Source: Spirosoma rhododendri (GTDB taxonomy: Bacteria > Bacteroidota > Bacteroidia > Cytophagales > Spirosomataceae). From it: DNA of 64,000 nucleotides. The translations under genes and the position numbers were made by a program. The stretch is from contig NZ_CP051677.1 of assembly GCF_012849055.1 (NCBI RefSeq), positions 434,001-498,000 of the forward strand, read 5' to 3'. Positions 54,728 to 63,736 of the stretch are shown here, piece after piece. The first letter of the stretch is position 1; each line of letters opens with the position of its first letter. The notes below the pieces were generated by a model. That model searched no databases. It was not told where the DNA came from and was given only the letters and a program-made list of their open reading frames with translations.

Positions 54728-54804
54728 CCTACATCCCTCCCCATTGGGAAGGGACTTGACTTGTCGAATTTTTAAGTCCCTCCCTAACGAGGAGGGATGT
54801 AAGG
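54728..54804. repeat. Intergenic hairpin with CCTACATCCCTCC ends
   Basis: CCTACATCCCTCC (54728-54740) pairs with GGAGGGATGTAAGG (54791-54804); inner words AAGGGACTT and AAGTCCCTCC also pair. It separates DUF3500 from the HupE-like gene and may terminate or attenuate transcription between them. Confidence 0.75.
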
Positions 54805-54839
54805 TTGGGTAGTTCAACCAGCTTTCCATGTTCCGACTA

Positions 54840-56006
54840 TCAGTTACCGCCGTAATCGCCCGACCGGTCGCGCCAGACCGAGTGTGAGTGGGGGGTGTTT
54901 CTGATGATGACTCCACCCTGATACGAAAACTCGATCCAGACACTTGGGCCATCGATACGCACGTAGTCGCCCGACGCCGTCATGCTGGTGTTACCCGAAT
55001 AAGCGACGTAAGTGCTGGCCAACTCGTTGGTGTATTTGGTCAGGATGGTAGCGGCCGTGCTGGTGTTCATGTCATTGACATACAGCTTGATAGCTGCCAG
55101 TACCAGTGCCTGCTTGTCGCTGCTCAGCTCGCTGACCTGAATACCCGACTTGGTCGACGGAAACTTGCCATCCTGCCCCGGCCCCAACACCAGATCGCTG
55201 TAAGACCCTGATAGCTTGGCAGTAGTTTGTTCAGTGCTACTCAGGCCGGTCAGCATAGCCGCAAAGGCAACCCGTTCCTGCTCAAACGCCTGATACGTCC
55301 GACTACCGGCGGTTACGGCGGCCTGTGGTTCGGTACCCCTGAAGGCGGGCGTTACACCCGTAACGGCTCCGGCGTTGAACGTGTAAGGCTGGGTGTAATG
55401 GTGGCCCGTAAACAGAATCGCCCACAGACCCGACGTGCTGGGCGTTCCCAGAAACGAAAGGTAATAATTACCCGCGCCGTAGTCAGACCCGCCCCCGATG
55501 GTATTCAGATAATCGTCGGCCACCAGATTGCCAACCATCTCGTCGTAGCCTTCGTTGGTCGCGTTCAGGGCCAGTACCGCCACCATCAGGTTCCGGAAAG
55601 CCGCCAGTTGAGTGGTACTGAGCGCACCCAGGCTGATACCATTGCGGGCCGACAAACCGGCGGGCAGGTTCGACCATTTCTGGGCGTTGGCTTTGGTGTA
55701 CGTCAGCTGCATGGTCGACAGCTGCGTACTGCTCAGCGTCGCCTTGAACGCTTCAGCCAGGCAAACGACCTGCGCTACCCCCGTCGACGCGCAGGTTGTC
55801 GTGGTAGCCGTAGTCGCCAGCGCCGTCGTGATCGTATTGGAATTGGTCGTCAGGGTAGTTGAACTGCCCGATGTGGCCGTGGTCGAGCTACCCGGCGTGG
55901 TCGTTGTGCTGCTGGCGTCGACATCGGTCGATTTGCACGACTCCAGCAGGTTGATACCGCCAATCGCTACCGTTACCAGGCAGGCCGTCAGAATAATCTG
56001 TTTCAT
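54840..56006 (-). CDS. DUF3500 lipoprotein
   Basis: The 388-aa protein starts MKQIILTACLVTVAIGGINL with LLESC at the end of the hydrophobic run, suggesting a lipoprotein Cys. A Thr/Ser-rich linker follows (residues about 30-75). The DUF3500 domain includes NYYLSFLGTPSTSGLWAILF, TGHHYTQPYTFNAGAVTGVT and the C-terminal signature PHSHSVWRDRSGDYGG. The family's function is unknown. His residues in TGHH and HSHS could bind metal, in line with the neighbouring HupE-like gene. It is upstream of that gene on the same strand, with a hairpin between. Confidence 0.9.
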   Translation of the reverse strand: MKQIILTACLVTVAIGGINLLESCKSTDVDASSTTTTPGSSTTATSGSSTTLTTNSNTITTALATTATTTTCASTGVAQVVCLAEAFKATLSSTQLSTMQLTYTKANAQKWSNLPAGLSARNGISLGALSTTQLAAFRNLMVAVLALNATNEGYDEMVGNLVADDYLNTIGGGSDYGAGNYYLSFLGTPSTSGLWAILFTGHHYTQPYTFNAGAVTGVTPAFRGTEPQAAVTAGSRTYQAFEQERVAFAAMLTGLSSTEQTTAKLSGSYSDLVLGPGQDGKFPSTKSGIQVSELSSDKQALVLAAIKLYVNDMNTSTAATILTKYTNELASTYVAYSGNTSMTASGDYVRIDGPSVWIEFSYQGGVIIRNTPHSHSVWRDRSGDYGGN

Positions 56007-56171
56007 AAGCTAGTTGAACCCTGCACGTTGAGGGTTAAGTTGATTTCCAGTAAGTACGCCACAGCAAGCACCTGCGTTACAGCCAACGCCGACAAGTGGG
56101 GTAGAGAGCCGGAAAGTTGTGGCGAACGGCGCAGCAGCACCAATTCAGCTCCGCCGTGACGCCCTGCCGGG

Positions 56172-56879
56172 TCACCGCCCAAATCGACCGAAAAACTCCG
56201 TTTCGTAGCTGCTGCCAACCGGCAGTTCGACGTCATCCATCAGAATCAGTTTGTTGCGAACGCCCTGAATTTTGTCGAACGCGACAATAAACGACCGGTG
56301 AACCCGCACGAACTGACCTGCCGGCAACTTGTCCAGCATGGCTTTCATCGTTAGCCGGACCACCACCGGCTTACCAGCGATCAGGTGTATTTTCAGGTAG
56401 TTGTCCAGCCCTTCGATGTACCGAATATCGGCCACCGTAATTTTTACCAGCCCGTAATCGACCCGGAAGTACAGATGAGTTGGCTCTGGCATATCCGTAT
56501 CCCCGCCGGACGCCTGTTGCAGCCCCTGCCGCCGGGTCTGCACGCGCTCGACGCTTTTCTGAAATCGCTCGAACGAAAACGGCTTCAGCAGGTAATCAAT
56601 CGCTTCGACTTCGTAGCTCTCGGCGGCAAATTCGCTGTAGGCAGTTGTGAAAATAACCAGCGTCGGCGGGGGGATTAGCCGGGAAAACGACAACCCCGAC
56701 TCGTTGGGCATGTTGATGTCGAGAAACACCAGATCGACCGGATTTTCGGCCAGGAATTGCCGGGCTTCGCCCGTACGGGTGAACGTCTTCACCAGATCAA
56801 TCGTGTCGATGCGGTCGCAGAAGGCTTCTATGACGTCCAGAGCGGGCCGTTCGTCGTCGAGGGCGATGGCGGTTATCAT
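56172..56879 (-). CDS. LytTR-family response regulator
   Basis: The 235-aa protein has a receiver domain: ALDDERPALDVIEAF, Asp54 in VDLVFLDINMP, and Lys in DYLLKPFSFERFQ. A LytTR DNA-binding domain follows (about 130-235: LYFRVDYGLVKITVADIRYI, FVRVHRSFIVAFDKIQGV). Its ATG overlaps the kinase stop (ATGA), a coupled pair. It is 165 bp upstream of the DUF3500 gene on the same strand, so that locus is a candidate target. Confidence 0.95.
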   Translation of the reverse strand: MITAIALDDERPALDVIEAFCDRIDTIDLVKTFTRTGEARQFLAENPVDLVFLDINMPNESGLSFSRLIPPPTLVIFTTAYSEFAAESYEVEAIDYLLKPFSFERFQKSVERVQTRRQGLQQASGGDTDMPEPTHLYFRVDYGLVKITVADIRYIEGLDNYLKIHLIAGKPVVVRLTMKAMLDKLPAGQFVRVHRSFIVAFDKIQGVRNKLILMDDVELPVGSSYETEFFGRFGR

Positions 56880-58066
56880 ACCAGATTCAGTCGAAGGGTA
56901 ACTTGGTAGCGGCTGGCCGTTTCGTCGATGGTCAGGTCGTGGTCGTTGGGATAAATCAGCCGCAGCCGGTCGCGGGCGTTCCGCAGCCCAATCCCCGTCG
57001 ACGGTTCCAGCTGACTGACCTGCACTTTATTGTTGACCACCTCCATGCGCAGCCGATTACCCTGAATATCGATCGCAATTTGTATGAGCGATTCTTCTTC
57101 GGGATTGACCCCGTACTTGAACGCATTTTCGATAAACGAAAACAACAGCAGCGGGGCAATCGCCAGTTGGCGTGGTTTGCCGTCCAGCCGGTAATCGACG
57201 GTAACGGCATCGCGCAGCCGGGCTTTTTGCAGGTCGACGTAGTTGCCGATGTAATCAATTTCTTTGCTCAGCAGCACCTTGTCACGCTGGGCATCGCGGA
57301 TGTTGTAGCGCATAAACTCCGACAGTTTCACCACCGTATCGGCAGTTCGTTCGTCCTGCCGGATCGCCAGCGCGTAGATGCTGTTGAGTGTGTTAAACAG
57401 AAAATGCGGGTGAATCTGCGCTTTCAGCTGCCGCAGCTCAGCCTGTAGCTGATCGTTCTCGACCTGCCGCAACCGGCTGGACGTTTGCACTGAAATCGAG
57501 ATCAGCGTACTGATACTGCCGAGCAGGAAAAAGATCGTCAGCTTCACCGGCAGCAGCAACGTTCCCGGTGGAATGTTCATTGGTGGGCGACCGGGGGAGC
57601 CTTCGCCGGGCGGATGGTCGCGCAGGCAGTGCTCGCGCCCCAGATCATCGAACGGGGAGTTTCTCTGCCGATGTTCGGGCGAGAAATTAGCGGGGTCGCT
57701 CAGCATCATTTCGGCCACAAAAATCTGCCGGAACCACGCCCCGACTGTGTGCTGCCGGGGTGGTTTGAAGTACGCCCACTGCTCGATTCGATAGGGCAAA
57801 TACACTGCGCCGAGTACGCAGCCGATAGCCACAATCAGATACAGCCTGTACCGTTTAGCCAGAAACCAGCGCGGTACGAACAGGGTATGGTTGACGTACG
57901 AAAACAGAATCAGAAACAGGTAGGCTAACCCATTTTGAATCAGGTGGTCGTGCGGATTGAGGGGATTCAGACTAACCCCGCTGTAGGCGAAATAAAAAAC
58001 GGGCAGGGCCAGCAGAATCAGGCCAGCCAACACGCGGATATACAGTTCGCTGAACCGGAAGGTCAT
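56876..58066 (-). CDS. LytS-type membrane sensor histidine kinase
   Basis: The 396-aa protein has four hydrophobic segments (about 10-30, 45-65, 73-92, 170-193) around a polar loop (about 95-165) rich in His, Pro and Gly (EHCLRDHPPGEGSPGRPP). The His_kinase domain has QIHPHFLFNTLNSIYAL (His221), FIENAFKYGVNPEE and a TGIGLRNARDRL G-box. The His-rich extracytoplasmic or cytoplasmic loop might sense metal, but this is speculative. It is cotranscribed with the LytTR regulator. Confidence 0.93.
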   Translation of the reverse strand: MTFRFSELYIRVLAGLILLALPVFYFAYSGVSLNPLNPHDHLIQNGLAYLFLILFSYVNHTLFVPRWFLAKRYRLYLIVAIGCVLGAVYLPYRIEQWAYFKPPRQHTVGAWFRQIFVAEMMLSDPANFSPEHRQRNSPFDDLGREHCLRDHPPGEGSPGRPPMNIPPGTLLLPVKLTIFFLLGSISTLISISVQTSSRLRQVENDQLQAELRQLKAQIHPHFLFNTLNSIYALAIRQDERTADTVVKLSEFMRYNIRDAQRDKVLLSKEIDYIGNYVDLQKARLRDAVTVDYRLDGKPRQLAIAPLLLFSFIENAFKYGVNPEEESLIQIAIDIQGNRLRMEVVNNKVQVSQLEPSTGIGLRNARDRLRLIYPNDHDLTIDETASRYQVTLRLNLV

Positions 58067-58242
58067 GCCTGAATGGGATAAACGACAAAACTAAACGAAC
58101 CCGCGTCGACACCCGCACAAAAGTGGTCAAACCGTCAAATGCTGGGGTGAGCAAAACACGCACAAGGCAAACCCGCCTGTACCTTCGGTAGTTTATAAGC
58201 CCGTGGGGCTTACGTCCATATAAGTTAGTTACCTAATCGCCC

Positions 58243-58881
58243 ATGCGTTACCTGCTGCTTACCCTGTTATTTATAGCCCGGCTATCGCTGGCGCAGAATA
58301 AATTCGACGCCAATATTGCTGCCTTTGCCGCCACCGACAAGCAAACACCGCCCCCCGCCCACCCGATCGTGTTTACGGGCAGTTCGTCAATTGTCAACTG
58401 GGGGTCGCTGGTGCAGGATTTCCCCGGCAAGCCAGTCCTGAACCGGGGTTTCGGCGGCTCCGAATTGAGTGACGTGCGTTACTTCGCCGACCGGGTCATT
58501 CTGGCGTACAGCCCAAAGCAGGTGGTGATTTACGCGGGCGAAAACGACATCGCCAACGACCATTCGGCGCAGGAAACCTGCCAACGACTCGTCGATCTGT
58601 TTACTTATCTGCGAAGTCACCGGCCTAAGCTGCCGATTGATTTTATTTCGATCAAACTCAGCCCGTCGCGCCGGAAATACTGGCCGGTAGTGCAGGAAGC
58701 CAACACGCTAATAAAGAACTACCTGGCGAAGCAAAAGAACGCCCGCTTTATCGACATCCGCCCGGCCATGAACGACGCCAGCGGCCACCTGCTAGGGTCG
58801 ATTTTCCGGCCCGACAGCCTGCATATGAACCCCAGCGGCTACGCCCTGTGGGTGCCGGTCGTGAAGCCGTATCTACGCTGA
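58243..58881 (+). CDS. SGNH/GDSL-type hydrolase
   Basis: The 212-aa protein starts MRYLLLTLLFIARLSLAQ, a signal peptide. SGNH motifs: block I IVFTGSSSIVNW (Ser nucleophile), block II NRGFGGSELSDV (Gly), block III VIYAGENDIANDH (Asn), block V FRPDSLHMN (Asp-His). It is an extracytoplasmic esterase or acetyl-esterase; the substrate is unknown. TACCTTCG at 58180-58187 is a weak -7-box match. Confidence 0.92.
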   Translation: MRYLLLTLLFIARLSLAQNKFDANIAAFAATDKQTPPPAHPIVFTGSSSIVNWGSLVQDFPGKPVLNRGFGGSELSDVRYFADRVILAYSPKQVVIYAGENDIANDHSAQETCQRLVDLFTYLRSHRPKLPIDFISIKLSPSRRKYWPVVQEANTLIKNYLAKQKNARFIDIRPAMNDASGHLLGSIFRPDSLHMNPSGYALWVPVVKPYLR

Positions 58882-58918
58882 GTTACGGAATCAGCTAATC
58901 TACCAGAGCAAGAATGAT

Positions 58919-59033
58919 TCAACACAGAGTCACAGAGCAATAGAGAACGCAGCGATAAATTGATAGTAACTCATTGCCTGTCAATAAATTAAAACGCTGC
59001 GTTCTCTGTGACTCTGTGTTGAACCATTTTTAC
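58919..59033. repeat. Inverted repeat of the CACAGAGTCACAGAG type
   Basis: TTCAACACAGAGTCACAGAG and AGAGAACGCAGCG on the left (58918-58954) face CGCTGCGTTCTCTGTGACTC and TGTGTTGAA on the right (58995-59023), complementary apart from an 8-nt insertion. It lies between the convergent SGNH hydrolase and amidohydrolase. Similar CACAGAGTCACAGAG strings are widespread intergenic repeats in other bacteria. Confidence 0.8.
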
Positions 59034-59041
59034 CTCATTAT

Positions 59042-60028
59042 TTACCGGACAATCGACCCGACGATCCGCTCCCAGTTGCCGTGCGCAAACTTGGCCTTCT
59101 GCTCGTCGGTGAGGGCGGTATTTTCCAGAAACAGACGACCCGGTCGGCCGGGCTTGTACTGGTACGGGTAATCGACCGAGAACAGAATCCGGTCGGGGCC
59201 GACTACCTGAACTGACCGCTGGAGATAGTCCTGACTCCACATCCCACTGGGCGTTACGTACAGGTTCTGCCGGAAATAATCAGCGACGGGCCGTTGCAGG
59301 TTCGCGACGCGGTCAAGCCCCTGCATTCGCTCCAGATAGAACGGAACTACCTCGCCCCAATGGCCCAGAATAATCTGAAGGTCAGGATATTTGTCGAACA
59401 CACCGGCCAGAATCAGCCGCAGAAACTGGATACCGGCCTCGTAGTGCCAGCCCAGTCCGAAGGTGGCAAAAGCTGTGTCGACCAGGTTGCCGAACCCCGA
59501 ATAAAGCACATCCCGCACGGCGCGTTGCGGAATCTGGGGGTGGATGTAGAGCGGCACCCGCAGCCTTGCCGCCGTCTCGAACAGAGGCCAGAAGTCGGGG
59601 TGGTCGAGGTTTTTGTCGCGGGTACGCCCGCAGAGCATCGCGCCGTTCAGACCCAATTGCCGCACGGCGCGTTCCAGTTCAGGCCCGACGCGTTCGGGCG
59701 ACGGCATCGGCAGTGTGGCAAACCCCTGAAAACGGGTCGGGTATTTTGCGATGGTTTCGGCGATCAGTTCGTTGGTTTGCCGGGCCAGCGTTACACTTTC
59801 TTCGGGGGCGAGGTTATGCAGCGCGGGTGTCGTCACAGACAGCACCTGCACGTCGACCCCGCTCTCGTCCATTAAAGCCAGCCGCTGTTCACCGATTTCG
59901 TTCAGGCGTTCGTCAATGATGCCCTGATCGAGCCGGTCGGTACCCTCCTGCCCAACGTCGGATGCCGCCCAGGCAGCGCGAATGGCGGGGGTAAGGAAAT
60001 GTTCTTCGAGGGCGATCAGTCTGGTCAT
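59042..60028 (-). CDS. Amidohydrolase-2-family protein (ACMSD / resorcylate-decarboxylase-like)
   Basis: The protein has 328 aa from ATG 60028 (MTRLIALEEHFLTPAIRAAW). The metal-binding ExH of this family is ALEEHF. Other conserved parts: RFQGFATLPMPSPERVGPEL, FETAARLRVPLYIHPQIP (His), QIILGHWGEVVPFYLERM (His) and ILFSVDYPYQYKP (Asp). Relatives are non-oxidative decarboxylases of aromatic acids or hydrolases. No signal peptide, so cytoplasmic. Substrate unknown. Confidence 0.9.
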   Translation of the reverse strand: MTRLIALEEHFLTPAIRAAWAASDVGQEGTDRLDQGIIDERLNEIGEQRLALMDESGVDVQVLSVTTPALHNLAPEESVTLARQTNELIAETIAKYPTRFQGFATLPMPSPERVGPELERAVRQLGLNGAMLCGRTRDKNLDHPDFWPLFETAARLRVPLYIHPQIPQRAVRDVLYSGFGNLVDTAFATFGLGWHYEAGIQFLRLILAGVFDKYPDLQIILGHWGEVVPFYLERMQGLDRVANLQRPVADYFRQNLYVTPSGMWSQDYLQRSVQVVGPDRILFSVDYPYQYKPGRPGRLFLENTALTDEQKAKFAHGNWERIVGSIVR

Positions 60029-60117
60029 GCGTTGGGGCTGGTCAGTGTATAATCCAGAAAACACGCATTACGCCGACTTGGTTATGCCGCCCAAGGCAAT
60101 GCGAGCCGGTTGATATC

Positions 60118-60218
60118 TTGTCCCCGGCAGCATCCTGCTGTCGGAGCCGCGGCAGCGGCTAACAGGACTCCGGCCATTTAGCCTGACGGCTCCGACAGCT
60201 AGAAGCTGTCGGGGACAA
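60118..60218. repeat. 101-bp palindromic element with TTGTCCCCG ends (copy 2)
   Basis: TTGTCCCCGGCAGC (60118-60131) pairs with GCTGTCGGGGACAA (60205-60218), one mismatch; CTGTCGGAGCC and GGCTCCGACAG pair inside. It shares with 49351-49485 the ends, GGAGCCGC-N4-GCGGCTAA and TTAGCCT. The surrounding gap 60029-60303 shows no gene. Confidence 0.9.
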
Positions 60219-60303
60219 CTTAGTCGCTCAGTACAGGAGCAGCAACCCCTCGTTAAAAGCTTATCTTAGCTTACCCTGAACTTACGGCTACGAACGCCAG
60301 ATT

Positions 60304-62874
60304 TTACCCTTCACCCCGCAGCACCTCCAGCGGGGAGCGGCTTAGCACCTCGCGACTGTTGAACACGCCGATCAGCACCGTCAGCGCTGTCACAACGGCC
60401 ATAACTACGAGCAACGGAACGGGATTGGCGCGGTACGGCACCTCGAATACGAACCGCGCCAGCGACCACGTACTCGCCACCGACAGCAGGATGCCCGACA
60501 ATGCCGCCAGCAAGCCCAGCAGGCCATATTCGAGCGCGGTGATCTGTAGTATCTGTGCCCGGCTGGCTCCGAGGGTTCGCAGCAGCACGCTTTCGCGCAG
60601 CCGCTGGTATTTGCTCAGCACCACCGAACTGCCCAGTACGAGTAGGCCCGTCAGGATGCTGAACAGGGCCATAAAGCGAATGACGAACGAAATCTGACCC
60701 AGAATCTCGTCCAGCGTTTTCAGGATCAGGCCGAGGTCGATAGCCGACACGTTTGGAAACTGACTAACCAGCACGCGCTGCAACCGGGCCGAGGTTTGGT
60801 TGTCGGGCACGCGGGTCATCAATACCCTGAACTGTGGAGCCTGCTCAAGCACACCAGCTGGGAACACAACCAGAAAATTGGTCTGCACCCGGTTCCAGTC
60901 GACTTCGCGCGTACCGCCAATGATGGTCTGAATGGGCAATCCCTGTACGTTGAAATCGAGCGTATCGCCAATCTTCGCCCGGAGCCGACTCAGGAAGTCT
61001 TTTTCGACGGAAATGTACACGTTGCCATTGGCCTGATACGGTCCGTTACCGGCAGCCGCCTTTTCCGACGAAATCAGCGAGTCGCGGTAGGTAACGCGGT
61101 ACTCCCGCGTAAAGGCCCACGGTGGCGGGGCGGTCGTATCAGTGCGGGCGGTCTGCGGCTGATCCATAGTCCGGGACTCGCCAGTCCGGGCGGTATCGGC
61201 GGCACTGCTGCGGCCATTGATACCGGTCAGGCGCATCGTCACGACGGGCACTTCCTGCAAGATGGGCAGCTTCTGCGTTTGCACAGCTTTTCGCACCCCC
61301 GCAATCTGCTCGTTCTGAATGTCGAACAGCACCATATTCGGCTGCTGTCCACTCCCCGACAGTTCGACCCGGCTCAGCAGCAGCCCCTGCGTCAGGTACA
61401 GCGTCGCGATCAGAAATGCGCCCAGCCCAATCGCCGTGACGAGGATAACGGTCTGGTTGTTGGGTCGGTACAGATTCGCCAGACTTTGCCGCCAGACGTA
61501 ACTCCACGACGCGGGAAACAGCCGCCGTACCAGCCAGATCAGCCCCAGCGCGACGGCCGTCAGCACGCCGAAGGCCAGTGCCAGTCCGGCCGTGAACCAG
61601 CCCGCCAGCATCAGGTTACGCGTCTGCCAATAAGCGAAGCCAACGATAAAGGCTAAAATCAGCCCGTAGGCCAGCCAGCGGAGCGGGTCGCGCCCGGCGG
61701 TATCAGCTTCGTAAGCCGACCGCAGGGTCCGCAGGGGCGACACCTTGCGGATGCTCAGCAGCGGCAACAGGGCAAACAAAACGGCGATCAGCACCCCCGT
61801 TCCGATACCGCTCAACACCGCCGGGGCCGACAGTGTCGTTTGCACGGCGATGGGCAGAAACCGGCCGAACACCTGCGGCAGGGCCAGTTGCACCACCGAC
61901 CCCAGCACAGCCCCCAGCGTCGCGCCGATCAGACCCATGATGGCGGTTTGCAGCAGATAAATCAGCATCGCCTGCCGGCCGCTCGCGCCCAGCGTCCGCA
62001 GAATCGCCACCGACGCGACTTTCTCTTTCACGTACAACTGCACCGCGCTTGCCACGCCCACACACCCCAGCAGCAGGGCCACAAATGCCACCAGACTCAG
62101 GTATTTGGTCAGATCACCAAACGCCCGGCCGGTTTGTTTTTTGCGGTCGGCAACGGTATCGACGTTGATACCCGCCCGTTCCAGCCGTCGCTCGATGGGC
62201 CGGATGGTCCGCGCTACGTCGGTACCGGGCGCAAACTGGTAATAATATTTGTAGTTGACCCGGCTTCCGCGTTGCAGCAGGCCGGTCTTGCTGAGATATT
62301 GATTCGGCACAAACACCGTCGGGGCCACCGTAGCCGCAATCGCGGCCTGACCGGGTGTTTTCTCGACGCGCCCGGCGATCAGAAACGATACGTTCCCCAG
62401 CCGCACCGAATCGCCAACCTGCGCGCCAAGCTGCACCAGCAGCGCATCGTCGACCAGGGCCAGCCGTTGATCGGCCCGGCGAAACGACGCGACAGCCGAA
62501 CGCGGCTCGACTTCCCACTCGCCATAGTACGGAAAGCCGCCTTCCAGCCCTTTCACCTGCGCCAGCCGCACCCCGCCCGTGCGCGGAATCGACACCAGCG
62601 ACGGGAACGACACTTCGTAAGCACGGTTCTGCCCAATGGTTTTGAGCAGTTGCTGCGTGCGTTTGGTCGGGGTGCGGTTCCACGACAGCGTCAGGTCGGC
62701 ACCGAGTAGCTCGCGGGCCTGTTCATCGATGCTCCGGGCCAGATTATCGCCAAAGGAATTGATAGCGACCAGCGCGGCAATGCCCAGCACAATCGCCGAC
62801 ATAAACAGCAGCAGCCGCTGCCGGCTCCGGCGACTGTCGCGCCACGCCATGTTGAAAAGCCAGGAGAGATTCAT
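60304..62874 (-). CDS. ABC transporter permease, YbbP-like (FtsX family)
   Basis: The 856-aa protein has a first helix in LLLFMSAIVLGIAALVAINS, a MacB-like periplasmic region, then FtsX helices in YLSLVAFVALLLGCVGVASA, AMLIYLLQTAIMGLIGATLG and further groups in the middle and at the C-terminus (MALFSILTGLLVLGSSVVLS, VLIGVFNSREVLSRSPLEVL). The layout of two FtsX modules matches E. coli YbbP, the permease partner of YbbA. It probably works as an envelope lipid or lipoprotein extrusion machine; the substrate is unknown. The ATPase gene lies upstream, 85 bp away across a repeat. Confidence 0.92.
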   Translation of the reverse strand: MNLSWLFNMAWRDSRRSRQRLLLFMSAIVLGIAALVAINSFGDNLARSIDEQARELLGADLTLSWNRTPTKRTQQLLKTIGQNRAYEVSFPSLVSIPRTGGVRLAQVKGLEGGFPYYGEWEVEPRSAVASFRRADQRLALVDDALLVQLGAQVGDSVRLGNVSFLIAGRVEKTPGQAAIAATVAPTVFVPNQYLSKTGLLQRGSRVNYKYYYQFAPGTDVARTIRPIERRLERAGINVDTVADRKKQTGRAFGDLTKYLSLVAFVALLLGCVGVASAVQLYVKEKVASVAILRTLGASGRQAMLIYLLQTAIMGLIGATLGAVLGSVVQLALPQVFGRFLPIAVQTTLSAPAVLSGIGTGVLIAVLFALLPLLSIRKVSPLRTLRSAYEADTAGRDPLRWLAYGLILAFIVGFAYWQTRNLMLAGWFTAGLALAFGVLTAVALGLIWLVRRLFPASWSYVWRQSLANLYRPNNQTVILVTAIGLGAFLIATLYLTQGLLLSRVELSGSGQQPNMVLFDIQNEQIAGVRKAVQTQKLPILQEVPVVTMRLTGINGRSSAADTARTGESRTMDQPQTARTDTTAPPPWAFTREYRVTYRDSLISSEKAAAGNGPYQANGNVYISVEKDFLSRLRAKIGDTLDFNVQGLPIQTIIGGTREVDWNRVQTNFLVVFPAGVLEQAPQFRVLMTRVPDNQTSARLQRVLVSQFPNVSAIDLGLILKTLDEILGQISFVIRFMALFSILTGLLVLGSSVVLSKYQRLRESVLLRTLGASRAQILQITALEYGLLGLLAALSGILLSVASTWSLARFVFEVPYRANPVPLLVVMAVVTALTVLIGVFNSREVLSRSPLEVLRGEG

Positions 62875-62959
62875 AATGAATGAGTTATTGAATGATGGAA
62901 TGATAGACTAATTTGCTGTAGCGGCTAACCACCATTCAATCATTCTATCACTCATTCAT
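62875..62959. repeat. Inverted repeat between the ATPase and permease genes (ATTGAATGATGGAATG type)
   Basis: AATGAATGAG, ATTGAATGAT and GGAATGATAG (62875-62906) face CCATTCAATCATTCTATCAC and TCATTCATTCAA (62931-62962). The fold would lie in the transcript between the two ABC genes. Confidence 0.7.
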
Positions 62960-63628
62960 TCAACCATTGACCATCGTTCCGCCTTTGATGCGGATGATGC
63001 GGTTGGTTTTGGCGGCCAGGTCGAGGTCGTGGGTGACGAGTACGAGCGTCGTTCCGGCTTCACGGTTGAGTTCAAACAAAAGGTCGATGACGGTGGCACT
63101 GGTGTCGGCGTCGAGGTTGCCGGTAGGTTCGTCGGCAAACAGGATTTTGGGGCGGTTGGCGAAGGCGCGGGCCAGCGATACGCGCTGCTGTTCACCGCCC
63201 GACAACTGCGTGGGGTAATGATGCCCCCGCTGCCCCAGCCCGACCCGCTCCAGCAGCGACTGCGCCGTTTGCTTCGCCCCCTTTTCTCCCCGCAACTCAA
63301 GCGGCACCATCACATTTTCGAGGGCCGTCAGGGTGGGCAGTAGCTGAAAGTTCTGAAAAATAAAGCCAACGTGCTGGTTACGAATAGCCGCCCGCTGATC
63401 TTCGTTGAGCGTATCGAGCCGGATGTCGTTCAGGTAGACGCTGCCCGAGGTGGCCCGGTCGAGACCGGCGCACAGGCCCAGCAGGGTTGTCTTGCCCGAC
63501 CCCGACGGGCCGACGATGGAGAATGTATCGCCGGGTTCCAGCGTAAAACTGACCCCGTGCAGCACCATCAGATCGCGCCCGCCACTCGAATAGGTACGGG
63601 TCAGATCTTCAACGCGAAGTATGCTCAT
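62960..63628 (-). CDS. ABC transporter ATP-binding protein, YbbA-like
   Basis: The 222-aa protein starts MSILRVEDLTRTYSSGGRDL. Walker A GPSGSGKTTLLGL, signature LSGGEQQRVSLARA, Walker B ILFADEPTGNLDADTS, and the H-loop His in LVLVTHDLDLAAK are all intact. It is a LolD/YbbA-type ATPase, pairing with the FtsX-type permease downstream. It is divergent from the TesA-like lipoprotein. Confidence 0.95.
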   Translation of the reverse strand: MSILRVEDLTRTYSSGGRDLMVLHGVSFTLEPGDTFSIVGPSGSGKTTLLGLCAGLDRATSGSVYLNDIRLDTLNEDQRAAIRNQHVGFIFQNFQLLPTLTALENVMVPLELRGEKGAKQTAQSLLERVGLGQRGHHYPTQLSGGEQQRVSLARAFANRPKILFADEPTGNLDADTSATVIDLLFELNREAGTTLVLVTHDLDLAAKTNRIIRIKGGTMVNG

Positions 63629-63637
63629 TGAACAATT

Positions 63638-63712
63638 GGTTTAAGGTTCAATGTTTAACGTTTAATGTTAGGTCACTACAACCTTAGACATTAGACGTTG
63701 AACTTTAAACCC
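63638..63712. repeat. Dispersed inverted repeat, TTTAAGGTT family (copy 4)
   Basis: GGTTTAAGGTTCAATGTTTA and ACGTTTAATGTTAGG (63638-63672) face CAACCTTAGACATTAGACGT and TGAACTTTAAACCC (63679-63712). It occupies the divergent region between the ATPase and the TesA-like gene. Confidence 0.75.
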
Positions 63713-63736
63713 AATAAACCAACCCCCATTCCCCCT

